Shown here: positions 57,225 through 64,000 of the stretch, piece after piece | Layout of the letters: each line of letters opens with the position of its first letter | How positions within the stretch are numbered: position 1 is the stretch's first letter | Made by a program: the position numbers and the translations under genes | Notes under the pieces: generated by a model | Seen by the model: the letters and a program-made list of their open reading frames with translations, nothing else | Databases searched by the model: none | Told to the model about the DNA's origin: nothing | Source: Rugamonas rubra | GTDB taxonomy: Bacteria > Pseudomonadota > Gammaproteobacteria > Burkholderiales > Burkholderiaceae_D | Reading direction: 5' to 3' | Assembly: GCF_900114705.1 (NCBI RefSeq) | Contig: NZ_FOTW01000018.1 | Coordinates: 1 to 64,000, forward strand | Length of the DNA: 64,000 nucleotides

Positions 57225-58145
57225 ATGACCGTACAAGAATCCAGCCCCATCGCCAGCCTGCCCGTCATGGGCGAAACGGCGCACCAGACCTATCCTAGCG
57301 CAACATTGTATGTAGTGGCGACCCCGATCGGCAATGTGACCGACATTAGCCTGCGCGCGCTGCATGTGTTGAGCCTGGTCAACGCCGTGGCCTGCGAGGA
57401 CACCCGCAACACGGCGCAATTGATGACCCGCTTCGGCCTGCACAAGCCGCTCATCGCCGCCCACCAGCACAACGAGCGCGAGGTGGCCGAGACGCTGATC
57501 GCGCGGCTGCAGGCGGGCGAGCGGATCGCCCTGGTGTCCGACGCCGGCACGCCGGCCGTGTCCGACCCGGGCGCGCGCATCGTCGACGCGGTGCGCGCCG
57601 CCGGCCTGCGCGTGCTGCCGCTGCCGGGCGCCTCGGCGGCGGTGACGGCGCTGTCGGCCAGCGGCCTGGTCAACGACCAGTTCTACTTCGTCGGTTTCCT
57701 GCCGGCCAAGGCCAAGCAGCGCGAGAACTTCCTGCAGACGCTGCGCGCGGTCACCGCGACGATGGTGTTCTACGAGGCGCCGCACCGCATCCTCGATTGC
57801 GCCGGCGCGCTGGCGGCGGTGTTCGAGCCGCAGCGCGAGGTGGTCTTCGCGCGCGAGCTGACCAAGATGTTCGAGGAGATCCACCGCTGCCCCCTGTCCG
57901 AGGCCGAGGCCTGGATCAAGGCCGACCCGCACCGCGAAAAGGGCGAGTTCGTCGTGCTGCTGGCCGGCGCCCCGGCCGCCGAGGACGAGCAGGACGTCGA
58001 GGCCGAGCGCATCCTGAGGATTTTGCTGGCCGAGTGCTCGGTCAAGCAGGCCGCCAACCTGGCGGCGCAGATCACCGGCCGCAAGAAGAACGCCTTGTAC
58101 GACCGCGCCTTGCAGATGAAGGCCGACAGCGACGCCGAAGCCTAA
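57225..58145 (+). CDS. rsmI: 16S rRNA (cytidine1402-2'-O)-methyltransferase
   Basis: RsmI methylates the ribose of C1402 in 16S rRNA. The 306-residue protein has the tetrapyrrole-methylase fold: ATLYVVATPIGNVTDISLRAL, ACEDTRNTAQLM, ALVSDAGTPAVSDPG and FYEAPHRI are all conserved. An N-terminal leader precedes the core, so a shorter start at 57267 is possible; neither has a clear ribosome binding site. It is divergent from lpoA. The tRNA-Pro gene follows. Confidence 0.94.
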   Translation: MTVQESSPIASLPVMGETAHQTYPSATLYVVATPIGNVTDISLRALHVLSLVNAVACEDTRNTAQLMTRFGLHKPLIAAHQHNEREVAETLIARLQAGERIALVSDAGTPAVSDPGARIVDAVRAAGLRVLPLPGASAAVTALSASGLVNDQFYFVGFLPAKAKQRENFLQTLRAVTATMVFYEAPHRILDCAGALAAVFEPQREVVFARELTKMFEEIHRCPLSEAEAWIKADPHREKGEFVVLLAGAPAAEDEQDVEAERILRILLAECSVKQAANLAAQITGRKKNALYDRALQMKADSDAEA

Positions 58146-58240
58146 GCGGCCGGCGTGGCTTTTCTGGCAAGTGCGGAACCGGCGCAAAGTCCCGCATTGA
58201 AAAAATATCGCAATGATCTAAACTGATTTCACGATGACCC

Positions 58241-58269
58241 TTGACGGAGTTCGATCCAACTTGTATTAT
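58241..58269 (+). promoter_or_regulatory. Sigma-70-type promoter for tRNA-Pro
   Basis: TTGACG (58241-58246), a 17-base spacer and TATTAT (58264-58269) form a near-consensus promoter. Transcription should begin near 58276, giving a leader of only about four bases before the tRNA. No GC-rich discriminator is seen directly after the -10. Confidence 0.8.
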
Positions 58270-58279
58270 CTTGCTTCTT

Positions 58280-58356
58280 CGGAGTGTGGCGCAGCCCGGT
58301 AGCGCACCTGGTTTGGGACCAGGGGGTCCAAGGTTCGAATCCTTGTACTCCGACCA
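58280..58356 (+). tRNA. tRNA-Pro (anticodon UGG)
   Basis: A 77-base tRNA with acceptor arms CGGAGTG and TACTCCG, the D-arm GCGCAGCCCGGTAGCGC, an anticodon stem CTGGT/ACCAG with loop TTTGGGA region giving anticodon TGG, the T-arm GGTTCGAATCC and an encoded 3' CCA. C1-G72 is the usual proline start. It reads CCN codons through wobble. It has its own promoter and terminator and is a single-gene unit. Confidence 0.97.
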
Positions 58357-58362
58357 AAATTT

Positions 58363-58401
58363 AAAATCCCCGTGTGATGGAAACATCACACGGGGATTTT
58401 T
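58363..58401 (+). terminator. Strong terminator after tRNA-Pro
   Basis: AATCCCCGTGTGATG (58365-58379) and CATCACACGGGGATT (58384-58398) are perfect 15-base arms around a GAAA loop, followed by a T-run (58397-58401). It starts seven bases after the tRNA and is an unusually stable factor-independent terminator. Confidence 0.95.
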
Positions 58402-58450
58402 CTTTGCGCGCTCGGTTTGTGGTGGCACGGTAAATCAGCGGCGTAAATTT

Positions 58451-58476
58451 AGGGTCAGACCCTAGGGTCTGACCCT
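58451..58476. repeat. Perfect 26-base palindrome of the GGGTCNGACCC family
   Basis: Arms AGGGTCAGACCCT and its complement meet at the centre. The element lies between the tRNA-Pro terminator and the convergent end of mvaB. It has the same core as the elements at 29294 and 39323 with A/T replacing G/C at a few points. Confidence 0.85.
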
Positions 58477-58504
58477 GGTTTCCGGCCAGTGGGTGGTCTG
58501 GTAA

Positions 58505-59425
58505 CTAGCCGGCGCGCTTGGCGGCGATGGCGTTGCCGGCGCGGCTGGCGCCCTTGCGGCCGAGGAACTGGGCGATGAACTGGCCGGCGTCGACCACGAT
58601 GTCGAGGTCGATGCCGGTCTCGATGCCCAGGCCCTGCATCAGGTACAGCACGTCCTCGGTGGCGACGTTGCCGGTGGCGCCCTTGGCGTAGGGGCAGCCG
58701 CCCAGTCCCGACACCGACGAGTGGAAGATCGCGATGCCTACTTCCAGGCTGGCGTAGATGTTGGCCAGCGCCTGGCCGTAGGTGTCGTGGAAGTGGCCGG
58801 ACAGGCCGCCGATGGCGAACTCCTGCGCCGCGCGCCGCATCACCGCCTGGGTCTGGCGCGGCGTCGCCACGCCGATGGTGTCGGCGATGTCGATCTCGTC
58901 GCAGCCCAGGTCGCGCATGCGGCCCACCACGTCGGCCACCGCGGCCAGCGGCACCTCGCCCTGGTAGGGGCAGCCGAAGGCGCAGCTGATGCTGCCGCGC
59001 AGGCGCAGGCCGTGCTGCTTGGCCGCCTTGGCGACGCCCTCGAAGCGGGCGATCGATTCGGCGATCGAGCAGTTGATGTTCTTCTGCGAGAAGGCCTCCG
59101 AGGCCGAGCCGAAGATCACCACCTCGCCAGCCTTGGCCGCCAACGCGGCGTCGAAGCCCTGCATGTTCGGCGTCAGCGCGGAGTACACCACGCCGGGGTG
59201 CCGTTCGATGGCGGCCATCACCTCGGCGCTGGTGGCCATCTGCGGCACCCATTTCGGCGAGACGAAGGAGGCCGCCTCGATGTTGCGGAAGCCGGCGCTC
59301 GACAGGCGGTTGACCAGCTCGATCTTGACCTCGGCCGGCACGCTTTCCTTCTCGTTTTGCAGGCCGTCGCGCGGGCCGACTTCGACGATCTTGACGTGCT
59401 TGGGCAATGCGATGTTGCTGTTCAT
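58505..59425 (-). CDS. mvaB: Hydroxymethylglutaryl-CoA lyase
   Basis: This 306-residue TIM-barrel enzyme cleaves HMG-CoA to acetyl-CoA and acetoacetate, the last step of leucine degradation. VEVGPRDGLQNE is the active-site start (Arg-Asp pair), HFHDTYGQALANI carries metal ligands, and GGCPYAKGATGNVATED is the signature with the catalytic cysteine. It is the last gene of a leftward operon after ghrA and the carboxylase alpha subunit. Confidence 0.94.
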   Translation of the reverse strand: MNSNIALPKHVKIVEVGPRDGLQNEKESVPAEVKIELVNRLSSAGFRNIEAASFVSPKWVPQMATSAEVMAAIERHPGVVYSALTPNMQGFDAALAAKAGEVVIFGSASEAFSQKNINCSIAESIARFEGVAKAAKQHGLRLRGSISCAFGCPYQGEVPLAAVADVVGRMRDLGCDEIDIADTIGVATPRQTQAVMRRAAQEFAIGGLSGHFHDTYGQALANIYASLEVGIAIFHSSVSGLGGCPYAKGATGNVATEDVLYLMQGLGIETGIDLDIVVDAGQFIAQFLGRKGASRAGNAIAAKRAG

Positions 59426-59440
59426 GTCGTTCTTCCTCGC

Positions 59441-60373
59441 TCAGTAACCACGGATGCGGTCGACGATGCCGTCGACCATTTCACCCGCCTCGATTTTCAG
59501 GATCTTCTCGGCGATCTGTTGTACGCTCTCGCGCCGCAGCGTCATCGCCGAGATGTGCGGCGTGATGCTGATGCGCGGCTCCTGCCAGAACGGGTGCTGG
59601 CTCGGCAGCGGCTCGTTGCGGAACACGTCCAGCGTGGCGGCGGCGATGTGGCCGGACTTGATCAGCGTGAGCAGGTCCGGCTCGGCGACGTGGGCGCCGC
59701 GCGCCACGTTGACCAGGTAGGCGCCCTGCGGCAGCTTGGCCATGTTGCTGCGGTCGACAATGTTGTTGGTGTCGGCCGTCAGCGGCAGCAGGCAGACCAG
59801 CACGCGGGTGCCGCGCAGGAAGGTGTCGAGGCCGTCGGCGCCGTGGAAGCACTGCACCCCGGCCACCTCCTTGGCGCTGCGGCTCCAGCCGCGCAGCGGG
59901 AAGCCGAACGGCGCCAGCGCCTCGAGCACGCGGCCGCCCAGCGCGCCCATGCCGAGCAGGCCGATGGAGAAGTCCTCCTTGTTATGCTGCGGCAGCGGCG
60001 CCCACTGGCCGGCGCGCGCCTGCGCCTCGTACTCGTCGAAGCGGCGGTAGTAGCGCAGCACCGCGTGGGTCACATACTCGGCCATTTGTATCGCCATGCC
60101 GGCGTCTTCCAGGCGGATCACCGGCACGTGGCGCGGCAGCTTGTCGCCGAAGCGCAGCAGGCCGTCGACGCCGGCGCCGGTGAGGAAGGTCGCCTTGACC
60201 TCGCCCAGGTCGGCCAGCATGCCCTCCGGCGGCGACCACACCACCGCGTAGTCGCAGGGCGGCGGCGTGGTGCCGGCGCGCCAGACCACCACCTCGGCGT
60301 CCGGCAGGTATTTGCCGAAGTCCTTGATCCAGGGCTCGGTCGCGCCGTCGGCGCGATGTAAGAGAATTCGCAT
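59441..60373 (-). CDS. ghrA: Glyoxylate/hydroxypyruvate reductase A
   Basis: This 310-residue D-2-hydroxyacid dehydrogenase of the GhrA type reduces glyoxylate and hydroxypyruvate with NADPH. GLLGMGALGGRVLEAL is the Rossmann motif, GWSRS marks the NADPH-binding residues, and the catalytic Arg, Glu and His are seen in NVARGAHV, DVFRNEPLP and ITPHISA. It sits between carboxylase and lyase genes of leucine breakdown, with 10- and 15-base gaps, which is not the usual liu order. Confidence 0.9.
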   Translation of the reverse strand: MRILLHRADGATEPWIKDFGKYLPDAEVVVWRAGTTPPPCDYAVVWSPPEGMLADLGEVKATFLTGAGVDGLLRFGDKLPRHVPVIRLEDAGMAIQMAEYVTHAVLRYYRRFDEYEAQARAGQWAPLPQHNKEDFSIGLLGMGALGGRVLEALAPFGFPLRGWSRSAKEVAGVQCFHGADGLDTFLRGTRVLVCLLPLTADTNNIVDRSNMAKLPQGAYLVNVARGAHVAEPDLLTLIKSGHIAAATLDVFRNEPLPSQHPFWQEPRISITPHISAMTLRRESVQQIAEKILKIEAGEMVDGIVDRIRGY

Positions 60374-60383
60374 ATGTCCCCCT

Positions 60384-62459
<2,076 letters not shown>

Positions 62460-62589
62460 GGTCTCTTTCTTTGCAGCTCGTGGCTGGAAGTTTTTTTATT
62501 CGAGTTCGTGACGCGGTACGTCTGTTCGGCGGCCGGAGCGCGTGCTGGTCGGCGTCGCGCTCCGGCTCCTAGTCAGCCGGCGGCGCCGC

Positions 62590-63633
62590 TTAGCAGCCGC
62601 ACTTTTCCTTCGGCGCCGAGTCGAGCATGGCGCCACGGGTTTGCAGGCCCAGCTTGTTCAACAGCGTGCGGTCGTCCTCGGCCTCCGGGTTGTCGGTGGT
62701 GAGCAGCTTGTCGCCGTAGAAGATCGAGTTGGCGCCGGCCAGGAAGCACATCGCCTGCACCGGCTCGCCCATTTGGCGGCGGCCGGCCGACAGGCGCACG
62801 CGCGCCTTCGGCATGGTGATGCGCGCCACCGCGATGGTGCGGACGAACTCGAACGGGTCGAGCGGATCGAGGCCGAACATCGGCGTGCCCTCCACCTGCA
62901 CCAGGTGGTTGACCGGCACCGACTCCGGATACGGGTTCAGGTTGGCCAGCTGGGCGATCAGGCCGGCGCGCTGCAGGCGCGTTTCGCCCATGCCGACGAT
63001 GCCGCCGCAGCAGACCTTCAGGCCGGCTTCGCGCACGCGGCCCAGGGTGTCCAGGCGGTCCTGGTACTCGCGCGTCGAGATGACGTTGTCGTAGAACTCG
63101 GGCGCGGTGTCGAGGTTGTGGTTGTAGTAGTCCAGGCCGGCGTTCTTCAGGCGGTCGGCCTGGCCTTCCTCCAGCATGCCCAGCGTGGCGCAGGTCTCCA
63201 GACCCAGCGCCTTCACCTCGCGCACCATCTCCTCGACCTTGTCCATGTCGCGATCCTTCGGACCGCGCCAGGCGGCGCCCATGCAGAAGCGGGTGGCGCC
63301 GTTGGCCTTGGCCTGGCGCGCCGCGTCGAGCACGGTGTCGATGGCGAGGATCTTCTTGGCCTCGACGCCGGTGTCGTAGCGCGCCGCCTGCGGGCAGTAG
63401 CCGCAGTCTTCCTCGCAGCCGCCGGTCTTGATCGACAACAGCGTGGCCAGTTCGACGTCGCCGTCGGGGAAGTTGGCGCGGTGGGTCTGCTGGGCCTTGA
63501 ACATCAGGTCGTTGAAGGGCAGGTCGAACAGCGCCAGCACGTCCTCCAGCGGCCATGTGGCGGCCGGGGGCAGGGTGATGGCGGCGGTCGGACGGTGCAG
63601 CGCGACGGATTTGATTTCTTGGTTCTGGGACAT
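62590..63633 (-). CDS. bioB: Biotin synthase
   Basis: BioB is a radical-SAM enzyme that inserts sulfur into dethiobiotin. The 347-residue protein has [10 protein letters not shown] (the SAM cluster CxxxCxxC) and further ligand residues in NHNLDT and GGIVGMGET, with a KEKCGC end. It follows the bioD gene on the same strand (85-base gap) and precedes the biotin-dependent carboxylase, so cofactor and enzyme genes are grouped. Confidence 0.95.
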   Translation of the reverse strand: MSQNQEIKSVALHRPTAAITLPPAATWPLEDVLALFDLPFNDLMFKAQQTHRANFPDGDVELATLLSIKTGGCEEDCGYCPQAARYDTGVEAKKILAIDTVLDAARQAKANGATRFCMGAAWRGPKDRDMDKVEEMVREVKALGLETCATLGMLEEGQADRLKNAGLDYYNHNLDTAPEFYDNVISTREYQDRLDTLGRVREAGLKVCCGGIVGMGETRLQRAGLIAQLANLNPYPESVPVNHLVQVEGTPMFGLDPLDPFEFVRTIAVARITMPKARVRLSAGRRQMGEPVQAMCFLAGANSIFYGDKLLTTDNPEAEDDRTLLNKLGLQTRGAMLDSAPKEKCGC

Positions 63634-63718
63634 CGTGATTCCTTCTTCGTTCGATTGTTCTGGTGTTGCTTGTCTTGTACAGCGTGTCTTGTATTGCTAA
63701 TCTGGTTTGCGTGGGCGG

Positions 63719-64000
63719 CTAGGCCTTGGCGTCGGCCGGCCAGTTCGGCAGTTCGGTGAAGTCCAGTTGCGCGGCGGCGGCGGCGGCGGAAGGCTCCTGC
63801 AGGCGCGGCAGGCGGCCCAGCAGCGGCGCCGGGATGCGCGCCTGCAGCGCCTCGATGTTCTCGTCGATGTAGGGCATGTCGTCGGACAGCTCGTTGGCGA
63901 CCCAGCCGGCCAGCATCAGGTTGCGCGCGGCGATCGCCTCGACCGTCAGCAGGGCGTGGCTGATGCAGCCGAGCCGCATGCCGACCACCAGCACCACCGG
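63719..64000 (-). CDS. bioD: Dethiobiotin synthetase, C-terminal part
   Basis: The window ends inside this gene; only the last 94 or so codons are present. [22 protein letters not shown] is the conserved core helix region of BioD, an ATP-dependent carboxylase that makes dethiobiotin. The start lies beyond position 64000. It belongs to the leftward bio operon ahead of bioB. Confidence 0.88.
   Translation of the reverse strand, partial: PVVLVVGMRLGCISHALLTVEAIAARNLMLAGWVANELSDDMPYIDENIEALQARIPAPLLGRLPRLQEPSAAAAAAQLDFTELPNWPADAKA

Noticed and set aside
58280..58505. tRNA-Pro as an integration site for a genomic island
   Set aside because: The tRNA is followed by its own terminator and then core metabolic genes; no integrase and no repeat of the tRNA 3' end is seen downstream.

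Overview
The window looks like chromosome of a high-GC betaproteobacterium of the order Burkholderiales, most likely family Oxalobacteraceae (the Massilia/Duganella/Janthinobacterium group). This rests on gene content, protein sequence style and gene order judged by eye; no search was run. Nearly everything is ordinary chromosomal coding sequence. I see no complete prophage, no insertion sequence with a transposase, no CRISPR array and no rRNA. There is one tRNA, tRNA-Pro(UGG).

Layout. 0.2-9.8 kb: a DUF6351 exported hydrolase-like protein, a small PD-(D/E)XK-like gene with a broken PIN-domain gene, the ribosomal oxygenase roxA, an operon of two DJ-1/GlxA-type proteins, the c-di-GMP module yfiR-yfiN-yfiB and an SRPBCC protein. 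9.8-15.3 kb: a large hybrid histidine kinase, divergent from a PAS-containing chemoreceptor. 15.4-26.5 kb: a microaerobic respiration block, hemN, a TauE/SafE-like protein, ccoI, ccoS, ccoNOQPGH and fnr. 26.6-34.5 kb: a PAS-GGDEF-EAL protein, a TfoX-like protein, DUF808, a LysE-family exporter, a class D beta-lactamase, a DUF6600/FecR-like surface protein and an orphan CII-like regulator. 34.6-37.3 kb: a low-complexity repeat protein, DUF2491 (YjfK) and a PspA-like YjfJ protein. 37.3-41.2 kb: ybeD, lipB and lipA, split by a LysR/glutathione-transferase pair. 41.2-44.4 kb: an accessory stretch with an uncharacterised gene pair, an AAA ATPase behind a TATAGT repeat array and a secreted Ala/Pro-rich protein. 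44.5-53.6 kb: LysR-linked modules (serine hydrolase plus MFS; 2OG-Fe dioxygenase plus LysE exporter plus ThrH-like phosphatase), then small stress or accessory genes. 53.6-58.4 kb: tlpA, dolP, a GmhA/DiaA-like isomerase, yraN, lpoA, rsmI and tRNA-Pro. 58.5-64.0 kb: mvaB, ghrA and a biotin carboxylase alpha subunit (leucine degradation), then bioB and a partial bioD.

How it works together. The clearest circuit is oxygen control. Perfect FNR boxes (TTGAT-N4-ATCAA) lie ahead of both ccoN and the chemoreceptor, each exactly 22 bases before a -10-like hexamer, and the fnr gene with its four cluster cysteines closes the cco block. Low oxygen should therefore switch on the cbb3 oxidase and a PAS-based taxis receptor together. 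Two c-di-GMP systems add a motile/sessile layer. The leucine-degradation carboxylase sits beside bioB/bioD, which make its cofactor.

The least understood pieces are the 41.5-43.8 kb pair plus ATPase, the 34.6-37.3 kb repeat protein/DUF2491/PspA locus, and the dioxygenase-exporter-phosphatase module at 47.9-51.1 kb. Three intergenic palindromes built on GGGTCNGACCC are a dispersed repeat family.
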